A stretch of 43,256 nt of DNA from positions 21,426 through 64,681 of the forward strand of contig NW_003206506.1 in the NCBI RefSeq assembly GCF_000006405.1. Direction: 5' to 3'. Below the pieces are notes generated by a model. It did no database searches. It was given only the letters and a program-made list of their open reading frames with translations, and was not told the DNA's origin. Of the stretch, positions 32,228-43,256 are shown in pieces. The DNA comes from Perkinsus marinus ATCC 50983 (taxonomy: Eukaryota; Perkinsozoa; Perkinsida; Perkinsidae). How positions within the stretch are numbered: the stretch's first letter is position 1; each line of letters opens with the position of its first letter. A program made the position numbers and the translations under genes.

Positions 32228-32740
32228 GGTTATATAATGAACTACTGATCAGCCCACGACACATTCAGACATGCAACAAGCTCACTACCCTCTGGGTAGT
32301 ATCCCATCAGTCATAGTTCAACCGTTGGTAATAGTGAGCAACAATACCCTTCGGCACAATAGACACTGCGGTATTAGTCACTTGCCCAGAGACCCCTCCC
32401 TACAACGAAAGAGAAACTCGAAACGTATTATCCACATCGAACAGAAGCCTTGAGAATCTCGATGCATACTGAATGAGACATTATGGCTTCGGGCTACGAA
32501 GCAGTGACCTAAGTACTGTACTATCAATTCCGATGCGTTGTTACTGCAGTTTGCACAAATCCACGAGACCCGAGGTTCGATTCCCCCTTGAGACATTTTT
32601 CCGCAAAAAAATACGGGCGAGCTTCTCACTCTGGAAATTCCCTAAATTCGAGCGGACAGTCGAATACATAATTGGCCAGCGATAACAACACAAATCTCCA
32701 ATAGAGAGAGTAGAAACAACTAACACATGACAAGGCGAAC
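32228..32740. other. Intergenic region with a SINE-like repeat
   Basis: No gene recognised apart from the tRNA-like repeat at 32474-32602. Likely includes the 5' region of the basic-protein gene. Confidence 0.4.
32474..32602 (+). repeat. tRNA-derived SINE-like repeat with possible target duplication
   Basis: Contains CCGAGGTTCGATTCCCCC, a B box, near its 3' end. A 9-bp direct repeat TGAGACATT lies at 32474-32482 and 32589-32597, as expected of a target-site duplication around a short retroposed element of about 106 bp. No complete cloverleaf. The CATTTTTC end matches the copy near 29175. Confidence 0.45.
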
Positions 32741-34289
32741 TCATTCATATATCAGCCCATTGCCACTGCGCCATGCAAACCTACACAGAGGGACCAACTT
32801 TTGAACCATAACACGTAACGCACGTGCCTGTTGTGGAGACATGTGCCATAGCAATGACCGGTTCTTGAGGAGGTATATGGTCGTGAGGTACAGCCTAGTA
32901 GCGAGAATGAAGCATGCGCAGTCCTTCGTTATGCTGACCTTCGCTTCTCGAGAGCAGTCAAGTCGTGCGCTCCAGTGAAGACTGTTTTCCATACACTATG
33001 ATAGAACATCCCCAACCGCATAGCCAGCGGGACATCATCACTGTGTGTCGTTGGACCAACCTCAAGAGTTCCTGCTATAGACACAGGCAGTTCCTAAACC
33101 ACCAGAAACGTAGGCAATAGACACGGTAATGACTACCTCGGGGGAGTCTCGGGACTCGGATGATGTTCTCAAAATTGCGAGGCACAGCAAAGCAAGCTTC
33201 GTCCAGTGTTTGCGACATGCCAACTAGAAGGCGCTCCATGCGCTACAGGCGAGAACTCGAAATCCGTTATACAAGCCAGAGAGCTGAGCGTGGCTACATG
33301 AGTCTCCATCCCAACACTCGGTGTTGGTACCCCAGCCATCCGTATCCACTGGTCTAGGAGCATGTATTGCCACTCCAGAAGGTCATCTGCCAACGACAAG
33401 AATGGCCCTACCATAATCGGGAGTCGACTTACTCGCCAGCCAACTGCCGAAGGGATATCCGTCAACTGATACTCTTTGAAATATTAGCCATAAGTTCATC
33501 CCTGTCCAATAAGCTAGTGGGATGATCTTGCAGTATTCGCCATCATCCGGGACCTACCATACAAGCAGTAACTTTCCATGGCATCAAATGAGCACCATCT
33601 ACATCTTTCCAGTGCAGAGTTTTCTGTATCTTCACCTTGCGATCCAGAGTGCTGGGAAATCCAAGTTTGGGAAATTCAACTCTGTCGTATACCCGCTGGA
33701 CCAGGCCGTTCACAATAGTCGAAGAAAGCCTCGCTCTCTGCATGCACCGCATCACCCACTGACGAGGACGACCACCGATGAGACACGATAGCTGCCTTAA
33801 AGGACATACGAAAACTCCATCGTTGAGTTCTGCTTCAGGCAAAGCCTCCAATTCCTCTGTAGTGAAGCGTATCCGGTCGTCAGCAAGGATGGTCCGACCC
33901 GCAGCCAGGATAACAGGCACCTCCTCGAGTGGATAGTCAATTTGAGCATCAAGCGCTCGACTACCACACCTTGTGAACCTAGACATGACAATGCAACAAA
34001 GAATCCCGGAGGGACCGAATCAAAAGTAATCACGTCAGCAAACAGAAACATCACTGATAGTGACACCGATCGGTCTGGCAAAGTTTCGGCGTCAGAGCGT
34101 TTCCACTCACACCCTATGTGTATTTGGTAGCGGAGGCTCCCCGAGGTCTCGATAGTGTTTCCCCTCAAGGGTTGCAGCCGAGGAGTACAACCGATACGGC
34201 GGCCTGCAAGACCGAATCAGAAAGATTGGGAGGCCTTGTAAGTGGCGCTGGGTGAGCATTGGAGCAAACTGTAAGCGTGCACATGTCAC
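32741..34289 (-). CDS. Hypothetical protein, probably mitochondrial
   Basis: The first exon (34289-34114) encodes MTCARLQFAPMLTQRHLQ, then FLIRSCRPPYRLYSSAATL, a typical Arg/Ser/Ala mitochondrial presequence. A GTGAGT donor in phase 2 leads after about 140 bp to FTRCGSRALDAQIDYPLEE, then ILADDRIRFTTEELEALPEA and ELNDGVF. A GTATGT donor joins to RARLSSTIVNGLVQRVYDRV and IQKTLHWKDVDGAHLMPWK. After a 52-bp intron follow FQRVSVDGYPFGSWLA, and after 46 bp DLLEWQYMLLDQWIRMAG and LSGLYNGFRVL. A further open stretch at 32992-32741 (LATRLYLTTIYLLKNRS) may be the last exon. No family is recognised. Confidence 0.5.
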
Positions 34290-34453
34290 ACGCGGAGAAC
34301 TTCAGCCGACGTCGAGGAGAGAAAATTCCCGTGAAAGAGGCTCAGGTTAATGCGAACTCCCCCTCTTCATTAACCCAACTGACGCGAACAGTGCAGAGCA
34401 AAGAAAATGAAACACATAATACAAACAGGCAATGGCCATATGGTGCTTTAGAG

Positions 34454-36148
34454 TCACTTCAGCGTACACGGATACGTCTGCCATCTAAGCATGTGGGCAA
34501 TCCCGAAGCACAGGTAGGCCGAGTCCGGCCGTTCGGTAGGGTTGGCCAGAGCCGTCATGTTAAGGACTTCGCGAACCCCGTCACGGTCAATTGGTGGGAA
34601 CCGCGCAAGATGGCCCTCGAACCAAGGATCACACCCAGAGAGTGTAGATGGCCACGAGCGATGGAGATGCGCTTGCATGCCAGTGACGAGGGCCCAGAGC
34701 AAAGCACCCCAACTGAAGATGTCACACTTGTCATCGTACTCCGGGCCAGCCCGGACTTCCGGTGCACAGTACCCAGCGCTACCACAGAACGTCCTGCATT
34801 TGACATCAGGACTCCTTCGCCAGATAGCCAGACCGAAATCACACAACTTGGGATTGTAATTCAAATCAAGAACCACATTAGCCGGCTTCAAGTCTCGATA
34901 TACTATCCACAGCTCATGGAGGTAGTTCACCGCCTGTAGCACTCTGGAGGCCATACCAAGGGCCACTGTGGGATCCACTGGGTTGTTTCTAGACATGTAA
35001 GCCGCCAAGTCGCCATGAATACAGTACTCGAAGACAAAAGCCCAAGTATCAGCCGTCTCGTATGCTCCATAGAAAGTAACTATATTCTGGTGACTTATAC
35101 CACTGACGATGCGAAGCTCTTCAGCAGCTTTAGCAGTGAGGCCTCTCCGACGATAGATGCTCTTGTTCAAATACTTCAGGGCAAACTCACGACCAGTGGA
35201 CACGTCGAAGACCCACACGCAACGACCAAACTCGCCCTTCCCGAGCTCAGCACGCTCTCGGAAGCGCTCTATACAAAAGGGAACAGACGGATCAACACAG
35301 TCTTCAAATTCATCATCGGATTCAGTCTCCAGACCGACATCGATTTCCTCTACTTCCTCGGCGAGGCGCTTCTGCAACTGGTACTCGAAGAAAGGCAGGA
35401 GGCAGCGATCGCTAGGATGAGACTTATTGTCCGATACCTTAATCTCACTGAGTGGTACACTAATCGGTCGGACAACAGCAATCCAGCCTTGGCAGGTGAG
35501 ATATGATAACAACAGTACAGCAGTGGTTAATGCGTACTGAGGAAATGCTATCAACAGTATCACGCCGATCACTAGCCGAGAGAGTACATATATGGCCCGA
35601 GCTCGTCTGGCAACTGCAGCAACTCCAAATGCATTCACAAATAATGTTATATCACAACACGTTGCACCCAGACAAACGCACAACTGCCGCAAGTCACAGA
35701 GCAGCTCCGCATCTTCCCAATGGGCGGCAGCACCAACTCCCAAGAGCCCAAGCAAGGGCCAAGGGCGATAGTCGCGTAGGACATGTACTCCATGAAGGCT
35801 CAGAGCAACTTCTATGAGTCGCAAGAAAACGGCTTCGCGCAGCCTATGTGGTGGATCCATGGTGACTGCTATGTGGACCGCGTGCAGTACTCCTGCTAGC
35901 GCCATACACCAGAAAGGCCCCGGAAATAGAAGCATGACTGGGAGCATCTGCGTGACGAAGATGTCGGTTCCCAGACGGAACTGGTACAGGAGGATATAGG
36001 ACACTATAGACAGCAGAATCTCAGTGAGCTCTGGGTCGGGAAGGCTCCTCACTCTAGATGCCTTACTGGCTAAGCATGAAGTAGCGACTATGGCAGTGGC
36101 GTAGTGTAGCACATGACGCAGTGTGAGTCTCCGGTGAAGATTCGTCAT
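34454..36148 (-). CDS. Protein kinase with a multi-span membrane N-terminus
   Basis: A single exon of 564 residues. Residues 1-230 contain about five to seven hydrophobic segments (around 15-30, 43-60, 65-95, 128-142, 155-178, 188-202 and 205-225). An acidic linker (EEVEEIDVGLETESDDEFED) follows, then a complete kinase domain at about 293-555. The glycine loop GKGEFG is at 303-308, the ATP lysine in FALKYL at K325, the catalytic loop YRDLKPANV at 417-425 (Tyr in place of the usual His), DFG at 437-439, APE at 462-464, and DIFSWG and NPTERP further on. The activation segment TFCGSAGYCAPE is AGC-like; the interior GDLAAYM and single-domain layout also resemble CAMK/TKL-type kinases. All catalytic residues are present, so it should be active. 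A membrane-anchored kinase with no extracellular domain visible; substrate unknown. Confidence 0.88.
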   Translation of the reverse strand: MTNLHRRLTLRHVLHYATAIVATSCLASKASRVRSLPDPELTEILLSIVSYILLYQFRLGTDIFVTQMLPVMLLFPGPFWCMALAGVLHAVHIAVTMDPPHRLREAVFLRLIEVALSLHGVHVLRDYRPWPLLGLLGVGAAAHWEDAELLCDLRQLCVCLGATCCDITLFVNAFGVAAVARRARAIYVLSRLVIGVILLIAFPQYALTTAVLLLSYLTCQGWIAVVRPISVPLSEIKVSDNKSHPSDRCLLPFFEYQLQKRLAEEVEEIDVGLETESDDEFEDCVDPSVPFCIERFRERAELGKGEFGRCVWVFDVSTGREFALKYLNKSIYRRRGLTAKAAEELRIVSGISHQNIVTFYGAYETADTWAFVFEYCIHGDLAAYMSRNNPVDPTVALGMASRVLQAVNYLHELWIVYRDLKPANVVLDLNYNPKLCDFGLAIWRRSPDVKCRTFCGSAGYCAPEVRAGPEYDDKCDIFSWGALLWALVTGMQAHLHRSWPSTLSGCDPWFEGHLARFPPIDRDGVREVLNMTALANPTERPDSAYLCFGIAHMLRWQTYPCTLK

Positions 36149-36256
36149 TTATGGACCATTGCCAGGGACCAGAACTATCGCAGCGTCATTCCGTAACACA
36201 ACCATCAACAGGAAACTACGTGGACAACAGTTGGCTTGTCAAGACGACATGAGATT

Positions 36257-36812
36257 CTACATAATCGGCTCCTCATCCCGAAGCTCTTTCGGAACTCGCA
36301 CACAAGATGAAGTCGCAATTTGGACCTGACCAGATAGCACTAAAGACTCGGTCCACGATGAGCAACTCACCGCCCTATGAACTGGCAACCGTTTGTTGTC
36401 TCTCGCCGCCAGTAGTCGCCCTGAACCACGGGACGAAATCAGAGGCTCGAGCCAATAAGAATGGTCTTACCTATCTGCTGGAGGAGTTTCGCGGCATTTT
36501 CAGAGCTACACAAAAGGAAGTCTTTGAAGCCCGGGTCGATGAACATCAAGTACTGCAAATAGCGTCGGATCTTGAGCCGTACCGAAGGTGTTAATGTTGG
36601 TGACTCTCTCGGCAAGTACTGTGGAAACAAAACATTGGAATTCCACCCGTTTCACGCGAAGTGGCGTAATAGTCTATGAAAAACACGATATTCGCAGTGA
36701 TATGCAGTAGCCGTGAAATATATTTTTCACTAAAGTTTTTCATATCACTAGGGTGAAACTCTAATGAACCAAAACCGACAAAAACACACGGAAGAGAAAT
36801 GCTAGCACCCAA
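36257..36812 (-). CDS. Small hypothetical protein
   Basis: Begins at 36812 (MGASISLPCVFVGFGSLEF). One or two introns follow. The best-supported exon reads LTPSVRLKIRRYLQYLMFID then FKDFLLCSSENAAKLLQQI, and a donor GTAAGA gives a 50-bp intron to GRLLAARDNKRLPVHRAV. The end KELRDEEPIM stops at 36257. About 140 residues; no domain recognised. It lies between the kinase and the ASH-protein on the same strand with short spacers. Confidence 0.5.
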
Positions 36813-37004
36813 GCCTTGACTGAAGTTCGAGTTTGAATGAACATAAGAGAGATCTATAGCCGAGACCTACGCGAGTGCATATGAGCTTGAGCAAGTTCTG
36901 TTCGCGGTCCGTCATCGGGACGGGCATCCAGCCAGGAGGTTCTCTCTTCTCACGAGCTCTGAGAAATGCTCCTATGCTATACAGATAACATGGACGATCA
37001 GTTT

Positions 37005-40000
37005 TTACTTCTCAATACCACTCGGATCGGAACTAACAGAGCGCTTGCGACTTCCCCGGTCCAGTCTATCAATAGTTGGATCCTCCTTGGGGACCAGGTG
37101 AGGGTACTTATAAAATAACGCAATGTTGTTCACCTAGACGAAAATGCACCGGAAAAATTCGCTTCTGCTTTACCTTTCTGATCCCTTCGCCGAAGAGTTC
37201 CTTCCGACGTACCCATTCCAAGTGACTGAGCGGTGGATGGACTATACTCATCGTTCTTTGCTTCAACCATTGCTCAAACAACGGCGACGCTTCGGAAGGC
37301 CCTGATCGCATAGCCGGATCGATCCCGGCAAGAGAGAGAGGAGAGCCTCTGAAAAATGCAAAGCTTGGAAGCCGTCCCCTTGAACACAAGGCAGCCTCTG
37401 TCGGACTTTAATCTAAATAAATTGTCAATGTTCTTAATGAGTCATGCTCCATGGACTAATAAAGCACTTCCCTAGGAATTCTATGACCAATTTTTTACAC
37501 TCAGTAAAGCTCGGCCAGATGCACACTCTGAATGCCATCATTAACGGCAGTGAAGTTACGAAAAGCTGCTCGTGCCATTTATAGGATACTCCGAATTCTA
37601 CACAGTCTCGAGAGCTCACTTTGACCATGAGCAGAATTCTGTGGAGTTGAAGATCTCATGTATATCCCTATAGCTTTGAGGTGTCAGCCTACGATTAACT
37701 CGAGGAGTGGTACTGCCCTCTCCCCCTATTGGCTTCAACAAAATGGCCGTTGGTACCAAGTACAACCAATTCTCAGAACATGATGAACAACAAGTACTCT
37801 GAAGTGAGCCAATAACAGGCACACTGCAGGGGACCACGTTGGAGAATGCCGACCTCCGCTGGCCAGAATCATCTCGGCCGTAGGACTTCAGCGCTCACTA
37901 TTCTGCACAGCTCATTCGACACTGGCATTCCTCCTGCTAGGACCATAGGGAACTCAAAGGCCTGCAGCAGAAGTCAATCATATCCTCAGACGAACGCTGA
38001 CCTTGGAACCGATTTCTCGTGGGTGGTAGATGAGCTCAGTCTGTACAGTATATCCCGGCGGGATGACCAACTTGTATGCTCCAGGCTTCTCTCCGTCACT
38101 CCCAGGACAGTGCTCAGAAGTATCCTCGTCGCTGATTGCAGTACCTGCTAAATGAGCCACTCACGGCTTGCTCCCTCCGCCTTGTCACTCACCAGTATTC
38201 TTGTGCCCACTTATCTCAGCAGCTAGCTCCTCAGCACTCATGGCCGTCATGAATCGCACATCGGTGTCGGATAAATCCACGACCTTACAGGCCACATTTT
38301 TGAGTCATTATTCGTTCCTTGGCTACCTCATTGTCAGCATCCAGTACGTTCACCATCTCCAGAGAAAACTCGGGGTACGAGGCGAAGTTCGCGTAAACAG
38401 CAGATTCCACAATTCCTGCGTTCACCAAGGTGCAGCTGAAAGCACACTGTCCCTCAGCAACGGCCTTGCCATCCCTCTCACGGTGTCGCCGAAATTCCCC
38501 CCAATGTGAGGGTGCCAAACGGAAGTTCCTCTTCAACGATTCTGATGTCCGGCAGAACTAACACAGCCTGTACTGGTACCCTATGGAGAAAGGACACTCA
38601 CAGGGATGTTACTAAACAATGCCCAGTGGACACGACATGCTACTCACCGTATGGGTTTCCCAGCGCGTACTGCCAGAGTGATGTTGCCGTCAATTTGACT
38701 CGGCTCGAGAACGGTCAATTGCACAATCAGCCCGAGGCGCCCACGAACCGGCAATAAACCACGACGAGGTTTAACTTCCACTCCGACGGGAACCTCAGCC
38801 ACCTGTCACCATTGAGCATTTTGCCTGGCGTTTCGGCTACCTCACCCTGAACGCCGCTGAATGCTGGCCCGTGTTGCCTACGATGACCGTGCGCGTGTGT
38901 ATCATACCACAAGCTACCGTACCGAAGTCACACCGCTTCGTCACGAATCGACACGAGGCCGACGGGCAGTGACCGTGGACTTTAACGATCCTTTCCACCC
39001 CTAAAGCGGTACCATCATCAGCATAACAGTCATTTGAATACCATACCATCCTCAACTCGCAATGTCAAGGTACCCTGGACTGGTTTGCCGTCTGCAGGTG
39101 GCGTGAATACTATTTCCTGTACCGAATGGGAACTGAGACGCTACAGCGTAACCGCTCTACAAGCTCATCATGCTCACTTGGGACATATGATAGTCGCGGT
39201 TGTACTATCGATGGATCTCACAGAAAAAGAATCCGGGTGAGAGACCGTCCATGCATAGGTAGCCGCGGCGTTACCCTGAATCGACCAGCATCCCCAAGGG
39301 TCAGTAAACCATCACCCTACATCGTTTGACAAGCTGATGCGTTTCACCAAAGTCTGATTGAGATCATCATCGCTTACACGGAAGTCGAGCTTGCTCTCCG
39401 AAACGTTCAACTGCGGAGAACACGGTAGAGACGATTTATTCATTGGTCGTACAGTAACCGGAATGACCGCCGCCTTGACGAGGAATTTTCGCTTGTGCTT
39501 CCCATTGATAGTGACAGTGACTGGACACTGGAACTGCTGGACTGCAGCCGAGCTCATAACGATATCAAAGCCACCAGCAGCAGCCGAGGGGATCACCTAG
39601 GAGTGTGATAAAAGACCATCAAAGTGGGAACGAACGATGTACTTGAGAAACAGGAGAGCTGTTCGAAAGCTCCTCGATAGCTGCTGTCTCTACCGTGACC
39701 ACCACTGACGAGGCCAAGTCGTTGAATACAGAAAAACTGCGGGTAGCCGAGGACCGGACCTGAACGGCTCACAACAGCTGAGCAGGACCGAGAGCAACAT
39801 GCGGGCAAGCCTCACAAAGATTGTTCCAAAGTCAAGGACGCTAGGACCACAGCTGATCAAGGCCAGTTGCCACGGCTCGAGGAACTGCCCACAATCGCTG
39901 ATCTCGGTTTCTGTCGATGGTCGCGACTTGTGCTTTCTCTCTATCGCTTCCATATCGTCATGCGTATAACTACATAGGACTGTCATATACATATGCGAGC

Positions 40001-43000
40001 CGTGTGGACTTGCCTTCTCCCGGTGACACCACGATATCTTACTGTGTCACCACCCCCAGCTGGTCTCAGCTCATACAGCTTATCATGAACTATCCCGTCC
40101 ACTGATAACCTCAGGTCCTTCAGCTTCCTGTACATCCCCAGATCGATATCATCCTCATCAAAAATATCCACTTCTCGGGATTTTGATTTTCCATCAAGCC
40201 TTGGCGGTTTCCTAATGCACTCGTTATAGACTTCCCTATTCAACAAATGCTCCCGCATGCCACTGGGCGAGAGTGTGAACTGTGTCGTATATCCTGTTCG
40301 GTCCAAGAGAACACCCCGCAGGACCTTCGAAGACTCCGCAAAGTCTTGACCTGCGATTACCACACGGGACCAATACAAAACACTTCCCAGTAACTACCAG
40401 TAAGTCCCTCTTTCAGCAAGCCGGTCAATGTTACCGGCCTTCCTCCCCGTTTACCCACACTAGCCAGTGCTCGCTGCGCCTTCACATCCTCCTCATCCAC
40501 GAACCGATACCGCGGCGCGAAGTCCTCCGCGATTGCCTCTAGCCCTTTGCGTTTTTTCTCCCGACCTCCCACAGCGGTCTCTCCCCACCCAATGGCGTAC
40601 ACTGTTATACTGTACAAATTCTCGCAGTACATGATTTTGATGTCCCTTTGGTGATTCCCAAGTGCCTTGGGCGAAAACGTTATAACAACCTCCTGTGCCA
40701 TTAACGGTCCCTACAACAAGATGAGCATGCAGAGCAAAAGAAGGCTCTCATTCACAAGCCAGCGAACAAAGCCTTCTACATCACCAATACATCCACACAC
40801 TATAAAAATTATAATCGTTAAAACTTGTTCATAATTGATACATGATTATAATTTATAAAATGTCATTAAGTGCACCGCTCCGCTGTTCACCGTTCCAAAT
40901 ATCACAGAGCACTCGAAAGATACGCCTATGATATTCCCTATATGGGAGTCTGAGTATATTTCAGTGATTCTCATCATTACCACTCCACCCCTCAATTTCT
41001 CAAACGAGCCCCCAGAAGGCAGATCCAACAAAGAGTAGATCTCCGTGAAATTCAACCCCCCCCCCACTAGTCCAGCCTATTACAATCCTCCCTCCAGCCG
41101 GCTCGACCCTGATGTGGGAGATACCAGGCACTGCCCAATCGATAGGTAGCGAGGCATGCTCGTTGCGAAGGGTGACCACAAAGTCCCTCCGATCACCACT
41201 AACAAACACACAGCACCTACAGACGCCCGCAACAATCTGACCGTAGCATTACACAGGGCAGCCGCCAAAGTCCAGAGAGGATCGGGAGACCGTGAGTGCA
41301 GGCACCTACGGCAAGAGAACCATCCGAATCGGCTCAAGCTCTGCCCTCTAGCTCACAATGCCACTGCCAACAACAGGTCGGGCGAGCGCTAAATCCGGCA
41401 GATGCTCGGAATTAACTTTCACTATACACCTATACTGCGTGACGATCTCCTGGGCCACTCGGGTGGACTTGAAGCCTTTCTCCTCCATATATCTACGTGG
41501 ACCGAGGATCATAGCACACACTACAGTGCAGGGCAGCTTCTACTGACTGGACACGATGAGTTGCTAATCTTAAGAAACTGATATCCTAGTGGAGTAGATG
41601 GAGGAGAGGTCACTAACATCCACCGTTCCTCGACGTGATGAACGAGGCAATTTAATAGACTAAAAACTGACCCCTCGTGAACTGATGTACGTCATAACGA
41701 GTCCAACTAACACGCACCGTGGGGACGATGCGGATCGGAAAGACTATTTATTCTCCATCTACTTCACTAGCACACACCAGAGAGAGAGAACAATACCAAA
41801 CGAGCTCACCTGGGTGGATGAAATGATACGTGGAGGATGATCGTATCGAAGGCCTACAATGAGCGCATCCACGACCCTTTAAAAACTCCCAGTCTACCTC
41901 GACAACACCACCTGTAGGAGTCACCTCAAGTACTCCAGGTGGGACCTCGCCAGCTTCCTCTATAGACACACAGAAGGGCAAACTGAGTGCCCCCTTGTTG
42001 ATCAGGCGGATCTTGCTGGTCTTCCGGAGGCCACAATAGACCTATGCAAGGCTTCATCTCAACTGAATGGAGACCTTTCGAGTACTACCTGACCCAGATC
42101 TACCACGTCAGGGTCGGCGCCTTCGACTACCATCTCTAGGTCTTGTTTTATGAATGTCCCTACGAACGTCTCAACCAACGTAGAAGGAAAACGACTTACC
42201 CATCAACTGCAGACCAGCAGGCGTATTCTTCCCGCCCATATGGACATCATACCGCACCTCGAAAGGATTACCGGTGGTCGAAGAGTCCAAAGCAGTAACT
42301 GTGGCCATCACACGTAAGCTGCCACCTGAGACATCGAGCACACTAGAAGGCTTCTGGTGGGATTCATATCTATTCGATGTGGGTACTTCCTAAAACCATT
42401 GATAGTGAACACGGTGTTGGAAAGACCCACGAGGGGCGGGATGGGCTCAATTCTGTTCGCCTCGTAGTTTTTATAATGTCGACCTCCATAACTTTACGAC
42501 TTATAAACAGCCATACGCGAGTTAGATGGCAAAGTTCGAGGAGGAGCGGTAGGAGCATATTCGACACGGAATCACCTGGAGGGACTGTTGACGATTCCGG
42601 CTGAATCCGGACTTCAACTTTTCCTGCACTCCCATTGTCTTGCTGGACAAACGAGAACTCTTGCTCCTCCGGAGAGCCTGCCAACAAGAATGCTGCGGAA
42701 TTAATTGTCGCCGGGATAGTTGCATAAATTCACCCACAAGATTCCATCAAAGGCCATCCTCAGTTGAGAACTTTCACACGCGTAGTCGACTTCCCATACC
42801 CAGAAACGACATAGTTTTCCCCCTTACCGTTTCGAAGGAAGATGTGTCGGGATGAAGGCCTATGATGGGGAATAATCCCGAAGTTGATCACCTCCGAGGA
42901 GATATTCATGAGAAGGAAAACTAAAATGTCTTTCCAGGATCACTACAGGCCGACCCCTGCACAGCGCAACGCCTCCGTAACCTCTGCTACATAACTGAAG

Positions 43001-43256
43001 AAACCGATTGTCGAAAATTCTGTTTGGGGACATTTTCAATCCTGAATGACGCAAATATACTTTCCTGGCAGTTCTCATCAAAGTCAAATTCATCCTCGGC
43101 TTTCCGTCGCTTCCCCAAAGTGGCCTCAAGGGGCGCCCCAGGACAGGCAATAGCCGCCGCCCACTGGTACTCAGCCACGAGGTCCGGCCCACCGAAGATG
43201 AGCTCGATGACGAAGTTGGGGGGATTGTCGGAGGGCACCTCTACCGAAAGCGGCTC
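37005..43256 (-). CDS. Large ASH/MSP-repeat flagellar protein (HYDIN/CFAP74 type), 3' part
   Basis: More than 6.2 kb of minus-strand exons, open at the right edge, so the N-terminus is missing. Repeated beta-sandwich units of the ASH/MSP type are visible. Examples are FRIENVP, AAFLLAGSPEEQEF with QPESSTVPPG (about 42690-42570), SIEEAGEVPPGVLEVTP, FVVTLRNEHASLPIDW, EVVITFSPKALGNHQ (40690), FGTVACGMIHTRTVIVGNTG (about 38930-38850) and LVIPPGYTVQTELIYHP (38070-38020). Such proteins sit on the axoneme central pair or associated sheath and govern flagellar motility. The C-terminus carries a charged region (WLKQRT, LFGEGIRK), then after a 41-bp intron FYKYPHLVPKEDP, ending GIEK before TAA 37007-37005. 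Introns are short but numerous. Which CFAP/HYDIN member it is cannot be decided by eye. Confidence 0.75.

Noticed and set aside
1-43256. CRISPR array or bacterial operon
   Set aside because: No spaced direct repeats were seen; genes have introns and eukaryotic targeting signals throughout.

Overview
The window is nuclear DNA from a protist. Reading frames are broken by many very short GT-AG introns, most 41-59 bp and often exactly 46-50 bp. Coding base composition is balanced. The gene set is eukaryotic: a mitochondrial HSP90 (TRAP1), a lysosomal alpha-mannosidase, TANGO2 and DJ-1 homologues, EF-hand protein, protein kinase, and an axonemal ASH-domain protein, so the cell makes flagella. Very short introns, strictly co-oriented genes and a YccF-domain membrane family point to an alveolate of the Perkinsus/dinoflagellate lineage. 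That assignment is inference; no database search was possible.

Layout. Positions 425-9428 hold four plus-strand genes: TRAP1 with a mitochondrial presequence on its own exon, an apolipoprotein N-acyltransferase-like CN-hydrolase membrane protein, a leucine-rich-repeat protein and an ankyrin-repeat protein. The last two are only 12 bp apart. After a convergent switch at about 9.43-10.0 kb, every gene I can support up to the right edge lies on the minus strand. From 10.0 to 24.2 kb these are YccF-type two-repeat membrane proteins (three intact, one half-decayed, three fossils). They flank a GH38 alpha-mannosidase at 13.9-21.5 kb whose middle appears twice around a 100-N gap. One copy carries an 851-bp foldback element with long terminal inverted repeats. 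From 24.7 to 29.1 kb come a TANGO2 homologue with one in-frame TAG, a DJ-1/ThiJ protein and two hypothetical secretory or membrane proteins. From 29.4 to 36.8 kb come an EF-hand protein, a basic protein with a repeated short exon, a probable mitochondrial protein, a kinase with a multi-membrane-span N-terminus and a small unknown. From 37.0 kb to the right edge lies the 3' part of a large ASH/MSP-repeat flagellar protein, which runs off the window.

Most multi-exon models were built by hand from splice signals, reading phase and family motifs, so coordinates are outer bounds unless exons are listed. The points most worth a second look are the strict strand blocks, the YccF expansion with its fossils, the duplicated mannosidase segment with the polymorphic foldback element, the kinase with a membrane-domain N-terminus, the eukaryotic Lnt-like enzyme and the repeated exon module near 31.5 kb.
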